Below are positions 21,114 to 33,242 of a stretch of DNA of 64,000 nucleotides, piece by piece. A model generated the notes under the pieces. That model did no database searches and was not told the origin of the DNA. It saw only the letters and a program-made list of their open reading frames with translations. Each line of letters starts with the position of its first letter. Within the stretch, counting starts at the first letter, position 1. The position numbers and the translations under genes are program-made. Origin of the DNA: Ahaetulla prasina (lineage: Eukaryota; Chordata; Lepidosauria; Squamata; Colubridae); contig NC_080540.1 in the NCBI RefSeq assembly GCF_028640845.1, forward strand, positions 49,520,561 through 49,584,560, written 5' to 3'.

Positions 21114-21879
21114 GACTGAGAAGCAGTGGGACTATAGATCATGTTATGGATCAGTTTCTTCAACCTACAGTCCTCCAGAAAAGGAAAAGGGAATTCTAGC
21201 CTGGTGCAACTTTTCTCATGCCAGAAATTCATCATCTAAATGAAACCCTATATGGGTGCTTTTTTTCCTTCCCTTAAGGTTCTATGATCATTCCATCTGT
21301 GATGGCTTCAAAATGTTTTGTGAGCTCCAGTGTGTAAAATATCTCCAGTGGACAAAGTATCTTCTCTATATCTCTTGCTTATGATGCCACTTTTGTCCTC
21401 TGCAGTTTTGCCGGTGCCTGTCTTCATCTTGGAAAATCGCTTCCTCTGTGAGCTATTCCTGTAGCAAATCTTTGGCCTCTCTCAGCAGTGAAAAATAGGT
21501 ATGTGCTGCTCCAGTCCTTTGACTTTTTATTCAAGTGATGCTACAAGCTTGTTCTTGCTGAAGTATACGCCAGGTCATGCAACAAGCTTTTCAGGTTGTG
21601 ACTGCAGACTCCAGTTCAGTTTTGATGAGAAGAATAAAAGAGGTTGCTGATAAGGGCTGCTTATACAAGTAGAAACAACCAGACCTTTAACAAGGATTGT
21701 GAAACTTAACTACATGGTCATGACTGGGTTCTCTAATACTGTCACTTTATTCAATTCTGTAGCTGAGTAAAATTGCAATTGGCCCTGAATAAGGGTTTGT
21801 TGGACTTAAATATTTGGCATAATGACAACAAAGCCAACAGAGAAATGGATGGATCCCTACCTGTAATGTTGCAAGGTAA
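21114..21879. other. Unassigned DNA
   Basis: No recognised feature. Confidence 0.4.
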
Positions 21880-22286
21880 AAAAAGGAAGTACAGCCTGAG
21901 TCCCTCAACTCTGTAGCTGAGATGATGGCAGAGTTTCCAAGGCTTATGAACTTGCCTTCCCTGAGGGCAGGATCTGAATTCACCATGAAACCATGGATGC
22001 GGTCTTTCTGTTAGGGCAGTGCAATGTATTGTTGATTTATGGAAAATATAGTTCTCTCCTGTCATTGACAGATCACTCCCTGGTGAGCTTGCAGTGAATC
22101 CAGACAACTCAACAGATCCAATAGGGTCCAGAGGGAACTTGAGTTTGTTCTGGAGCATGGTCCAATCAATGTTACGGTGGCTGCCTGGAATGAGACAATG
22201 GCTGTAGTCTTGAATCAGATTGGTCTGATGGTCCAATCTGAATGGTCTGTCCACGCTTATAAACACAGTCTTACCATTTACAGAGG
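21880..22286 (+). pseudogene. Decayed L2-like LINE, endonuclease region
   Basis: The segment near 22057-22095 translates like LSLTDHSLVSLQ, resembling the SDHSLL end of a LINE endonuclease, and downstream peptides like WNETMAVVLNQ fit the linker after it. No intact frame. The minus ORF 21751-22266 is probably its shadow. Continues after a SINE at about 22720. Confidence 0.45.
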
Positions 22287-22677
22287 AGATGAGGGAGATG
22301 AGGGCAGTGCAATGGCTCAGCAGTTAAGTTGAAGCTGGGCTTCTCAACTGGAAAGCCAATAGCTCAGGTTTGAGATCCAAGCATTGCACAACAGAGTGAG
22401 TTCCCATCCTCGCCCTAGCTCCTGCCCCTAACAGTTCAAAAACATGCAAATGAGAATAGATAAATAGGTACCACTTCAGTGGGAAGGTAACAGTGCTCTG
22501 TGATGTCATGTTAGCCACATGACCAGAGAAACATCTTTGGACAGTATTGTTCAATGGCCTTGAAACAGAAATGAGTACCACTCCCTGTGGTCAGCTAGCT
22601 TTACTAGTCCACTAGTCATTTTACTCTATGACTAGTGGAGTAAAATCCACAGGGACCCCTTTACCCTTTAACTTTTA
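22287..22677 (+). mobile_element. Sauria-like tRNA SINE
   Basis: The tRNA-like head (gcaatggctcagcagttaag, then ggtttgagatccaag as a decayed B box) is followed by the family body (gtaccacttcagtgggaagg, ccacatgaccagagaaacat) and the tail cccctttaccctttaac. Inserted in a degraded LINE. Confidence 0.75.
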
Positions 22678-22719
22678 GGGAGATTAAGTGGGTGAAGAGG
22701 CCTAGAGCATCACTGGTGG

Positions 22720-23130
22720 ATGGCAAAGAGTGAACCTGATCACAGATAGTTTAGAACCACTATTACAGCCTATTTAGGGTGGTAAAGGCAGTAAAATGTA
22801 ATTATTTTTATACCCTTATTGCATCCAGAGATAGCCACCTGATGGCCCTGTTTTGGATGACCCACAGTCTTCTTAGGCAGAGAAATACTAGGGTTCATTT
22901 AAAGGGTTACTGTGAGAAGTATGCTAGGCATTTGGTAGATAAAATACTTGGTTCACTCTATGTTGGACTCTGGCCTTGAGGCAGGGCCAATGGAGACTAT
23001 GATGACTGGGACTTTCATGGTTATCTGAGAAGAGTTTGATCTTGTTAAGGATGAGAAAATGGACACAGTTTTTCCATCTGGTGACAGTGAAAAAGAAAGG
23101 TTGGAGATTGAAGGAAAATTGTCCAGAATA
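22720..23130 (+). pseudogene. Decayed L2-like LINE, endonuclease-RT linker
   Basis: The frame at 22779-22979 contains a stretch like LIASRDSHLMALFWMTHSLL, comparable to SLIASADNRPAALFW in the L2 at 55908 (58785-58827). This supports an old L2-group copy running through the SINE. RT motifs are not visible downstream. Confidence 0.5.
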
Positions 23131-24733
23131 GTTGGGTCTAGTGATGGCTTCTTGAAGACAGAGCAAATCGCTGCCCCTTTAAGAAGAGGAGGAAAAAAAG
23201 CCTCTTATTCAAGGAAGACTTCACCATCACCATTATCTGAAAATATATCTCATATCCTAAAAGACCTTAGCCAACCAGGATGGACCTGAATCTAATATAC
23301 TTGTCGCTAAAAAGATTTTTTTAGTTTTACTTTTAATATTATTTGTTCCCCAGAATCACTTGTTGAGATGAGCAGCTATACAAATTAATACATTTGTGTC
23401 ATATAGGGTTTTTTTTGTTTTCCTGTATATAATACTACAAAATAATTTTATATAAATTTGTTAAAACCTAAGACATTCTTATATTTTTTTTATATACATC
23501 TTTTTAATATATACAACTTCTTTTCATCTTGCCATGTCAGCAGCAGTTTTTCCAGGTTTTTAGATAATGGCCTTTCACAGCCTTGCTTAGAATTCAAATT
23601 GGGACATTCTACATGCCAAGCATGTGGCCAATCTCTCAGCTCTGACCCAATTTCCCTAATCTATTGGTTCTACAAAACTAGTTAATTTAGTATTTTTCCT
23701 AAATCCAGGGAGAATAACATGACAAGAATTTTAGAAGTTGTACCAGAGGATTCTTAGAACAAATATGTTAATTTCTTCAGGCCAAAATATACTCTGCCTT
23801 TTATGAGTTGCAGCCTTTTAATTATTACCTTTTGCATATACATCTTAATTAACTATATGAAGCTAAAGTTGCTGTGTTTAAGCCCATGCAGAAGTTAATA
23901 CTATTGTTTTGAATGCAATCTATTAAGTATGCTTAGGATGGAGGCCAAGTCCATGTTTACAAATTGTATTTCAACTGTATATGTAATTGCCCTTAATTAA
24001 AATAGAATAAGTTGCAAGGAGAACAATTTTCAGTTCCTCCTTCACAATGAAGTGATTGCATTCCAATTTCACAGCTTGGTAACAGTTTGCAATGCAAATG
24101 TGCCATGAAGTGTATATACAAGTATGAATGAAGAGATCTTATTTACTGTTTCTATGTAGTCTTATGTTTTACAGAGTAGAGTGGTTGTAATTTTAATACC
24201 TACTTTCCAGCAGGGAAGGGAGAATATTCAAAATAACTTTTGTTTGAGGCGAAGTTACCACTTCAGTGGGTTTTTCTAAGCCTTGTTCCTGTGAATTTGG
24301 AAGCAATTAAGTTATCTCTTGCTAAATTGTGTCACTTCTCAAGCCTATCCAATATGTTGCACTCTGTTCTTCCCACTGAGTCACTCCCATTCACTGAAGG
24401 AAGCAAATTAAAATGATAAGAACATAAAATTAAAACTATAATAGGCACCGCTTGCCTTGTTTCAAATGACCAGGGGACGTTTTTATTTATTTGCTTGCTG
24501 TTTCATTTGTTTACTACTTACATGGTTATGTAATTATGATAGTTCAGTGTTCCATTTCCACCACTGGCTGATACTCAAAGTGTCTAATATCAACAAAGAA
24601 AGAATACTGGCATTATTACATAAGTAAAGAAAGCTTCATAGTAGAAACCCAGAGAGGAATTTTGGAGGTTGTAGAAAACTCTGGAATTCTGGATCCAGTT
24701 CATGAACTATATTTGGTCTTCTTAGCATAAGCA
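23131..24733. other. Unassigned AT-rich DNA
   Basis: About 1.6 kb with no recognised repeats or exons. Possibly non-repetitive host sequence. Confidence 0.45.
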
Positions 24734-25460
24734 ATGGAAAAGTTAAATCTGCAGATATTTGATAGGCTCAAGGACAAACAAACCACTGAAAGGTACTATA
24801 AGCACTATAAACTGCCCAAGGAGCTGCTGATACAGTTCTACAGAGGGATTATTGAGTCTGTCATCTGCACTTCTATAACTGTCTGGTTTGGTTCTGCAAC
24901 ACAACAAGACAGACAGAGACTTCAGAGGATAATTAGAACTGCAGAAAAAAACAATTTTCTGCTACCAATCTGCCTTTCATTGAGGACCTGTATACTGCAC
25001 AGGTCAAAAAGAGGGTTTTGAAAATATTTACAGACCCCTCGTATCCCGGACATAAACTGTTTCAACTCCTACCCTCAAAATGACGTTATAGAGCACTGCA
25101 CACTAGAACAACTAGACACAAGAACAGTTTCTTCCCGAATGCCATCACTCTGCTAAACAAATAATTCCCTCAACACTGTCAAACTATTACTAAATTTGCA
25201 CTACTATTAATCTTCCCATCGTTCCCATCATCCATCTCTTTCCACTTATGACTGTATGACTGTAACTTTGTTGCTTGTATCCTTACAATTTATACTGATA
25301 TGGATTGTTTCCTGATTGCTTATTTGCCCCCTATGACTATCATTAAGTGTTGTACCTTATGATTCTTGATGAATGTATCTTTTCTTTTATATACACTGAG
25401 AGCATATACACCAAGACAAATTCCTTGTGTGTCCAATCACACTTGGCCCATAAAAAAATC
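24734..25460 (+). pseudogene. CR1-group (L3/Rex1-like) LINE 3' part, copy 1
   Basis: The ORF at 24734-25021 carries LPKELLIQFYRGIIESVIC and ITVWFGSATQQDRQRLQRII, typical of the thumb/C-terminal end of CR1-group RTs. Frameshifted remains continue to about 25160 (a stretch like RTTRHKNSFFPNAITLLNK, then stop). A 3' UTR of about 290 bp ends cacttggcccataaaaaaatc and passes directly into (TATTC)n. 5'-truncated and dead. A second copy lies at 43856-44490. Confidence 0.8.
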
Positions 25461-25535
25461 TATTCTATTCTATTCTATTCTATTCTATTCTATTCTATTC
25501 TATTCTATTCTATTCTATTCTATTATATTCTATTC
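25461..25535 (+). repeat. (TATTC)n microsatellite grown from a LINE tail
   Basis: About 15 pentanucleotide units begin exactly at the LINE 3' end. Snake genomes are known for (AATAG)-type arrays seeded by a CR1-group LINE, and this array fits that pattern. Confidence 0.9.
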
Positions 25536-26131
25536 TGTCAATGGCCAAAGTCTTCTAGTACCATCTCCTGGAACTGTCTCATTCAGAAAAATGATCTCAC
25601 TCAAGTTCAGATCTAACCAGGCAGATAGGAGGGGGAGAAAAAAAATCCCCAGTTCTGAAGGATTGCCTACATTTACCTTTTTGAATTGGGGTTCAATGAG
25701 AAATTGTGGTTGAAAATAATAAAATAAAATAAAATAAAATTTTAACTTAATGCTAGCACTTGCACTTGTGGACAGTTTTATGGACAATTACAATTCACCT
25801 ACTGGCCTACTACTTTGTTAAAGTTTTGATACTGTCTGATTCACAGAAACTCTTTTCCAGCTCTTGCAAATGTTATAAAACATGGATGTTGGAAGTTAGA
25901 GATAAATTGTATTGTGAAGTTTTCATGTTTGTGATTTTTTTTTTTTTTTGCTGGGATTCTCAGTGACTTAAAAATTATTTCAAGGCTCCTCCTGGATAAT
26001 AAGAATGTTGAAAAAGGTTGACCTATAACATAGAAAGAAATGGCTTCTTCTAAAATACATTGTATGTCATCTTATACAATCTTGTTTTTTCATTAAAAAA
26101 ACCCCTCAGATAGCTGAAGTACTACTTAACT
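25536..26131. other. Unassigned DNA with a short (AAATA)n run
   Basis: A run of AAATA units lies at about 25716-25740 and a T-run at about 25936-25949. Nothing else recognised. Confidence 0.45.
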
Positions 26132-26534
26132 ATACCGGTAGTCCTTGACCTACAACAACAATTGAGCCCAAAATTTATGTTGCTAAGTGAGACATTTGTT
26201 AAGTGAGTTTTGCCCCAATATACAACCTTTCTTGCCACATTTATTAAGTGAATCACTGGAGCGGTTAAGTTAGTAACATGGTTGTTAAGTGAATCTGCAA
26301 CTTCCCCATTGACTTTGCGGGTCAGAAGTTCACAAAAGGTGATCCCATGAACTTAAGAAACTGCAATTGTCACGAACATGAGTCAGTTATCAAATGTCTG
26401 AATTTTGATCATATGACCATGGAGATGTTGCAACAGTCATAAATGGAAAAAGCAGTCATAAGTCACTTTTTTCAGTGCCATTGTAACTTTAAACAGTCGC
26501 TAAGTGAACGGTCGTAACTCAAGGGTTACCTATA
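26132..26534 (+). mobile_element. MITE of the GTAGTCCTTGACTTA family, near complete
   Basis: Left end ataccggtagtccttgacct, right end taactcaagggttacctata. The body has ttgttaagtgagttttgccc and related motifs. The right end abuts the TSD of the solo LTR at 26540. Confidence 0.75.
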
Positions 26535-26539
26535 GTTTC

Positions 26540-27077
26540 TGTTCTGTTTCCCTTCCCCCAATACTCCCAGCAAAGAGTCAGTCAGAGGCCTCCTTTTCTG
26601 ATTTATTTACATATATATAAATGTCCTGGCCATGTCTACCCACGGGCCTGCCAAGTTTCTGGAGATAACAAGGAAATTACAGATAAGGCCAGAATTACTC
26701 ACGAATATATTCTTCCCTCCATTGATACAGTTTGCCCACGCAAATTCATTGCTTTGTCCAAGACAAAAAACCAGGAAGTCCCGCCTCCTATTTATGATTG
26801 CATGACAATCATTACTTGGCTTTCTCCCAACGCTGCTTCTGCTGTGCGCACCGGTCACGTCTGCGCAGTCTTGCATCACTCCAAAACTGTTCTTGGGGCG
26901 TTGCCAAATCAGAAGAAGGCTCGGGAGAATCAGGCCTTGCCGCCCTCCTCCTCGTCCCTTTGAGTGGGTGCCAGGGAGAGAGAGGGCTCAAGAGAAGCAG
27001 GGCTTGCCAGGTCTTCTCCCTCACTTTCTGAATCATCCGAGTCCAGGAGTCCGGGTCCAGGAACCTGGGTCACAACA
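26540..27077 (-). mobile_element. Solo LTR with 5-bp TSD
   Basis: A 538-bp segment with TG...CA ends (TGTTCTGTTT on the plus strand, CACAACA at the other end) and a perfect TSD gtttc (26535-26539, 27078-27082). On the minus strand it reads TGTTGTGACCCAGG at the start, has a TATA-like ataaatagg (about 26790) and an AATAAA (about 26605) near the 3' end, so minus is the sense strand. No internal coding region adjoins. The family (Ty3/gypsy or retroviral) cannot be decided from the LTR alone. Overlapping ORFs are not genes. Confidence 0.85.
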
Positions 27078-27082
27078 GTTTC

Positions 27083-29124
27083 AGAATCAATTTTCTGATC
27101 ATATCTTGTAGCATATGACCTTCACTGAAATAAACAGCACATGGAACATGCTGGGGAGTGACAATATAAGCAAAATGCTGATGTTCTCATGACATTTTAA
27201 CAAAAAAGAAACAATAACAAAGTTCACTCAATCTTGACCAAACCTGAGCAAGGCTTTAATACATTAACCAAAGGTCATATGATCAACCATTTGTATAGCC
27301 AAAAGGCATAATATCAATGGTAATTAAAAGGGGGCACTTAGATAAAAGGAAATGTGATATACTCTTATGTACAGAATGGGCAGTTCTGAAGGATATGTGC
27401 CTAGACTAAAAGAGATGTTTCATATATCCCAGGCTATCAAGCCCCAAAACCAAGAGTGACACATTATTTCTTAAAGCTTTCATACCTATAGACAGAATTT
27501 TGCCAGACTAAGCACTTAAATTATCTGCCTCTACTCTATAATCTGAGAATTATTAGGGAGGTGCTGTCTTCATTCTCTTTCTCCCACACAAAAATATCTG
27601 GGCTGAGTTTTCTCTTATCCCTCTAGATTGTACCCCCTCCCTCATGAGAATCCAGCTTACTACGTTCCATCACACAGGCAAAAGTATTCCGGGGTGATAA
27701 GAATAGAAAAATGGATCTGCACAACAATGGGGATGGTAGCAACCTGCTGTTAATGGGCAGTAGAGAAAAAGAAAGTCTGACAAGATGAGGAGAGATTTGT
27801 GGTGTAGTATGTCATTCTTAGCAATGGTGGTGCTCAGCTAAGGAAGGGTAACAGGAAAATGGGAAAGATTGGAAAAAAGATGGACTCATAGGCTACGTGG
27901 ATGGTCAGGGGAAAGTTGGGGGAGGGTCACCAGCATTGTCCTATTTTCCCCCTAAATGCCTCCAGATTTAGTTTGGCTGAACTCTGGAACAGTTCAGGTT
28001 GTCTAAGTTTCAGTTCAGTCAGACTGTGACTTCCTCTGAAGCTGTGTTGTTGAATCCCAAAGTTATGGTGTCTTTGCTCCATGCATGGAGCAGATCTTAT
28101 ACACCCCTACTTTTCTCCCAATACATGTGGTGAAACTGCAGTTTCGAGCATCTATAAACAGTTGTGGCTGCCTAATCAAGTGATATTTTTTTTGTCTACT
28201 GATTCTTGTTTGGTTAAAAAAAAATTATCTAACAAGCTTAATGTTTGCAGCTGAGCTTTGTTCTGTAAAATTACCCTTCTACAGATGCTAACTGTTTTGA
28301 CCTTTGTCACTTTTCCCTATTTCAGGTAAAAGTTTGAGAAATTCACCAGAGAAATGCTTTGACAATTTACATATAGAATTAGAAGGGCAATATGTTGTTT
28401 CTCGTGCATCCTCTCTTATCTGTCTTAATCCTGTGATAAAAAATCAGCAGCTGGATGGCTAAATCCTGGACTTTTTTCTAAATATAGACAGCTACCATAT
28501 GTATTATGATTGCAATTCTTAATCCATAGCATTCTTAATCCGCAGTTTTTTGATCTAATTGAAATGTATAATACTGATGTATCTGTTGAAATACTCAATA
28601 GCACATTAGGTTTGAGTAGAGAATGTATCATTGACTGAAAGGCACATAACTTTTTCTCTTAAAGGGAAAGTCCTGGCACTCCTTCCCATCTTCTTTACTT
28701 TCTCCCTTGAGTTAGGAACTCAGATTGTATAATAAATAACAGATTTTCTTCTCTAAGAGACATTCAGTGGCTTGGGGACTCCAACTCATGCCACCCCTAT
28801 TTTTTTCTGCAGCCAATATGACACACAAGGATATGATTGTGACTGTGAAGAAAAACTCCAGGGTTAGGTGAAAGGGCCTCTGGAAAATAAATGACACTCT
28901 TTTCTTCTCTTAATTGTCCCTCACCTATCCACCTCAAATGATCAGAAATAGTGCTGCCAAGATTCAGTCACTGTACTGCCACATTTTGGTGAAACCATAA
29001 AATTTACATGGCCTTAATCCAGAAGTAGCATAGTCTAGGAGCCCTTATTAACTACTCAGAATAGCCATGCAGTAATACGAAGTTTCCTTTACAATCAGTC
29101 TTCTACCTTTGCTCCTTAGTAAGG
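27083..29124. other. Unassigned DNA
   Basis: About 2 kb without recognised transposon ends. Small minus-strand ORFs (28425-28631, 28712-28897) have no domain. Likely non-coding host sequence. Confidence 0.45.
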
Positions 29125-29132
29125 AGTATACC

Positions 29133-29570
29133 CAGGGGTAGACTTCAGATCCTTTAGCAACGGGTTCGCGGCCCCATTGCTGGGTGGGCTTGGCCATGGT
29201 GGGTGTGGCCTAATCAACCCCCTGCACCATAATGGGGGGGGCATTTTTCGTCCTCCCCATGCTCTGGAAGCTTTCCTTGAGCCTCCAGGAGAGCGAAAAC
29301 AGCTTCCCCCGGGTTCTGGAGGCTGGAAACAGGCCCATTTCTGGACTTCTGGAACTTCCAGTAGGTCCATTTTTTGCCCTAGCAGACCCTCTGTGTGGCC
29401 CCTGTACTTACCTGGAATGATGAATGGGCTGAGTGGAGACTCCTGGAAGGGATAGGGTGGGCAGGTGGGCATGGCCAGCCAGAGGTGGCATTTGGAGGTT
29501 CACTGAACCCTGGTGATCCTTGGTTAGAGGATCACCCGAACCCTGCTGACCCCTCAGGAGCCCACCCCTG
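29133..29570. mobile_element. hAT-like MITE, CAGGGGTGGGCTTC family, complete
   Basis: Ends CAGGGGTAGACTTC and the complement of CAGGGGTGGGCTCC. The TSD agtatacc is perfect (29125-29132, 29571-29578), with TA at its centre. GC-rich body with short inverted segments. Uninterrupted relative of 18250-19082. The ORFs inside are incidental. Confidence 0.92.
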
Positions 29571-29644
29571 AGTATACCCCTCCCTGCATATGGAATAATT
29601 TGGAAAAGTTTAACATAATTAAAAAGTTTAACATAATTAAAATA

Positions 29645-29729
29645 TTAAACTTCACTTACCGGTATTTCATCTGCTGGTTTATGATATTAAAAATGACTAC
29701 TTTTTAGGGAATATTGCATTATATTATAT
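29645..29729 (+). repeat. Dispersed direct repeat, copy 1
   Basis: About 85 bp matching 30785-30880 (tttcatctgctggtttatga and on to ttgcattatattatat). Copy 2 has about 15 extra bases after ttcactt. Confidence 0.9.
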
Positions 29730-30784
29730 GAGCTATGACATGAAGTAAAATATCCAAGAATTTATCACAAAGTCATAACACTTACAAAATGATGTGTTGC
29801 TCTATGTACATTCTCCAGCAGGCAAGTAGTCTTTTGAATCAGACTGGGATCATAAATAGTAGTCAATTCTTTTAGAATTAAAATTGTGTGTAGTTGAGTT
29901 TGACACATGTGGCTTAAACTATAAAGATGACACCTTACTTTCTTGATATTAATGGTGGAACTCATGGCTACTCATAGCTCATTTTAAATAATATGATGCA
30001 GATTCCAGTCCAGATTTGCTGTTATCTTCCTCCTTCCAGGTTATTGTGTGCCTCAATGAATAACTTCACGCATTTGAACACAATTACAGAATACAATACA
30101 TGCAAGACTGTAGCCTTCAGTCTCTCACAAGATGCATTTTTTGTCAGTTAATTTACTGAAACAAAACCCATCCAGGTGAAGTGTTTCATACATGAAAATT
30201 AATAGCCTTGGAAACCAGCCTGAGGACCATAATTTAAGCAAATCTCAGGGGGAGGGGAGAGGCAAGTGAAATAAAATGTATAAACTGTGTGACCGTTATT
30301 TTGAATTGATTGTGGCTGGCTTTTGAAACCACAGACCCTTTCCTCCGTTTTGCTTTTCAAATAAACTCTAGATGTCAAAAGAACTCGGATATTGCACTTA
30401 CGAAGCTTGAAAGAAATAAAAGGGATTTTTTAGTCTTTCCTAAAAAAATCCTTACTTATCGCTAAAGTCTTCAATTTTGTAATTGAATTGGATTTTCTTT
30501 TTGTAATTCAAAAATATTAAGCACAATTCCCCCATCCCATTAAATGAATTGCAATCTTTCCAAGCTGTGGAAAGTCATGTAATCCAGAATTATACCAAAG
30601 CCACTGTTATTTTTCTTGCCTCCAGAAGAGGATCTCTGGACTTTTTCTTTCATTTTAAAAGGGGGTTTTAAGGTTTTCTAAAGCTTCAAGTCCCACATGA
30701 TAAAATTTCCACTTTTGTGCTGATTTTAAAAGGCATCCCATTATTTTAGTTAAGTTACAGTATAAGTGTATTATACCATAAATT
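29730..30784. other. Unassigned AT-rich DNA
   Basis: No recognised feature. Confidence 0.45.
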
Positions 30785-30880
30785 ATTAAACTTCACTTCA
30801 GTAGTAACCAGCAGTATTTCATCTGCTGGTTTATGATATTAAAAATGACTACTTTTTAGGGAATATTGCATTATATTATA
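30785..30880 (+). repeat. Dispersed direct repeat, copy 2
   Basis: Second copy of the 29645-29729 segment, 1.15 kb downstream, flanked by unrelated sequence. Confidence 0.9.
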
Positions 30881-31285
30881 TATATTTTTTCTAAATAATC
30901 TAGCCATGGGAATGCAGGGTAATTATTTTATTCTGGAAATTCGTTTTTGAAATCCATTCATTCTTTCATTGGAATAGAAAAGCACATTTCCTCATCATGT
31001 TAGTATGTACAAATTTCCTACAAATTTGATAAACCAATCTTCTAATCCCAGAAATCAAGTCAAAGAGGGATACCAGATTGCCATGTTGTCTATCCAATAA
31101 AGGCAACTCTTGTTAAATATTAGATAAATATTTCTTTCCCTTCAGCCAATGGTTTAAACAATTTTAAGTATAGATTGATGCCACAACAATTTGGTAAGCT
31201 GTTGAAAAATATAAAATATAACTTGGAACTCAAAGAGGATTTCAGTTAGAAGTAGCTATGGACTTGTTGAGTTTTAAACTAGGGA
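30881..31285. other. Unassigned AT-rich DNA
   Basis: No recognised feature. Confidence 0.4.
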
Positions 31286-31294
31286 TATCAGATC

Positions 31295-31492
31295 GAAAGC
31301 ATGCAAAAAAAAAAAGCAAGTAGAAAATTAGGGATCACCTTTGGTGGGAAGGTAACAGCATTCCGTGCACCTTTGCCACGGAGAAGTCTTCGGAAATCGC
31401 TGGCCCTTCGGCTTTGAAATGGACATGAGCACCACCCCCTAGAGTCAGGAAAGACTAGCACATATGTGCGAGGGGAACCTTTATCTTTACCT
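31295..31492 (+). mobile_element. 5'-truncated Sauria-like SINE with TSD
   Basis: Lacks the tRNA head and starts gaaagcatgc. The body (cacctttggtgggaaggtaa, cggctttgaaatggacatga) ends aacctttatctttacc. The TSD tatcagatc lies at 31286-31294 and 31493-31501. 5' truncation with a TSD fits LINE-driven insertion. Confidence 0.85.
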
Positions 31493-31526
31493 TATCAGAT
31501 CTAGGCTGCAAAAATATAGACAGTCG

Positions 31527-31578
31527 CTAGATGGCAGCAAAAACATACAGAAAACAATAGCATTTTGCTGCCATCTAA
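31527..31578. repeat. Short inverted repeat (hairpin)
   Basis: ctagatggcagcaaaa and its near-perfect complement ttttgctgccatctaa face each other about 20 bp apart. Could be a very short MITE core. Function unknown. Confidence 0.7.
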
Positions 31579-32098
31579 GGATAGTCTGAAAATTGGCCTG
31601 GAACTAGTAACTTTTTATTAAATAAACTCATCTTAGACAACCATGTTGGCCAAATAGATGGAATATTATTGGCCTGTGTAGTAAAATGATATGAATCCAA
31701 TTACCACTTCAACCAACCAGCAACTTCTTCCTGAAACTGCTCATCAGCTAATAGTCACACAATGTACTTTTTGCAACTTTTGTTTCTGTTCACAGATGGA
31801 GTTTCACTTCTCAGTCACTGTTCATCCTCTCTGATTGTTTACTATTGTCTTATGATTTCTCTGGTTTCTTTGGTCCATTTAGCAAATGAATAGAATCCAC
31901 CTAATCTTCATCTCTTGGCTTCATGACAGGACCTGGAGGGGAAAGAAGAATTCAAAGCATTCAACTCAACAGAAGAGGCAAAAATGATCCTATCTAGATC
32001 TTGGGATGTTTAACTCCCTCTAGCTATTTTGCTCAATAGCTAAATTTTGAGATTTGGAAAGATTCCCACCTAAAACTCTGGACAATGATTGCCGGTCA
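31579..32098. other. Unassigned DNA
   Basis: No recognised feature. Confidence 0.4.
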
Positions 32099-32190
32099 AC
32101 GTTAAATGGGGCAAAATTCACTTAACAAACATCTCACTTAGCAATAGAAATTTTGGACTCAATTGTGTCACAAGTCAAGGACTACCTGTA
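32099..32190 (-). mobile_element. MITE of the GTAGTCCTTGACTTA family, end fragment
   Basis: About 92 bp: ttaaatggggcaaaattcac through aagtcaaggactacctgta, the reverse complement of the family's left end. Confidence 0.7.
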
Positions 32191-32834
32191 CTATACTTGT
32201 GAATGTCAACTTTCTAAATCTGTGATTCCTTCTTACTGAGACCTATATTAGGAGAACTGATGCAGTGCCCAGGATATAGAGAGCATAGAGAAAACATGAC
32301 AATAGTCTTCATAATGCCAGTGATTTGTGATTTGGCCTCTTTGATGGTGGACCTTTTTTGAGAAGGTCCTCTTTGTAGAATAACATCTTGGAAACATCTT
32401 ATCAACTAGATTATAATTGAATTAATTTCCTAACAGCCTAATTAAGTGGCAGCCTCTAATCGTGTAAGCCATGTGCTTTGAGTCATTAAGTGTTATATTC
32501 TGCTTTTATTGTAAGTTAAAATAAGTTAACTTAACGATATTAAGTTATTAAAATATTAATAAACACTTGTGCAAGGGAAGAATGTGGGGCACAGAGCATG
32601 CAGCCATATACTGATGAAGCTTGAGATGCTTTTATGATTAAATTTATTAACCTACCTATCATTTAAAAGGGCTTACTGTACAAATTCCTTGTCTTATAAT
32701 TTTGTGGTTAGAGCATCAGGGAAGGTGGAGCGAATGCATTTTCTATTAATTTCCTCTCAGCTGAAAGAGATAAAGCCACTACAAACTGTTCCTATTAAAA
32801 GTCTCTAAAGAGCTAATTTAAAGCATATCAAGTT
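32191..32834. other. Unassigned AT-rich DNA
   Basis: No recognised feature; borders the tandem array. Confidence 0.4.
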
Positions 32835-32862
32835 TTATTTTATTTATTTATTTATTTATTTA

Positions 32863-33186
32863 ATCACACTTTTATACCGCCCTATCTCCCAAGGGACTCA
32901 GGGCGGTTTACAGGCTGTTAAAAAACACAAATACATAACTATAAATACAGCAATAAAAACATTAATTAAAAAACTTATTTGATAAGGCCGAATTAAAAGT
33001 TACAATTAAAACAATAAAACCCCATTAAAACTACATTTGATAAAAGCTAACCCAGTCCTGCGCAGATAAATAGATGTGTCTTAAGCTCGCGGCGAAAGGT
33101 TCTAAGGTCGGGAAGTTGACGGAGTCCCAGGGAAAGTTCATTCCAGAGGGTGGGGGCCCCCACAGAGAAGGCCCTTCCCCTGGGTG
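32863..33186 (-). mobile_element. L2-like LINE 3' end, array unit 1
   Basis: Complement of the hairpin (taccgccctatctcccaagg then gactcagggcggtttacagg), the 3' UTR and the C-terminal coding end (gaaggcccttcccctggg). 5'-truncated at about 33186. Confidence 0.85.
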
Positions 33187-33242
33187 TATATAAATAAATA
33201 AAGTTCATTTATTCAATGTCTCATTTCTTGTAGTATCTAATC

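Noticed and set aside
21751..22266. 171-aa minus-strand ORF
   Set aside because: Opposite a decayed LINE whose plus-strand peptides match L2; likely a shadow frame.
26607..27111. Cluster of ORFs on both strands
   Set aside because: Contained in or overlapping the solo LTR; a GC-rich stretch explains the open frames.
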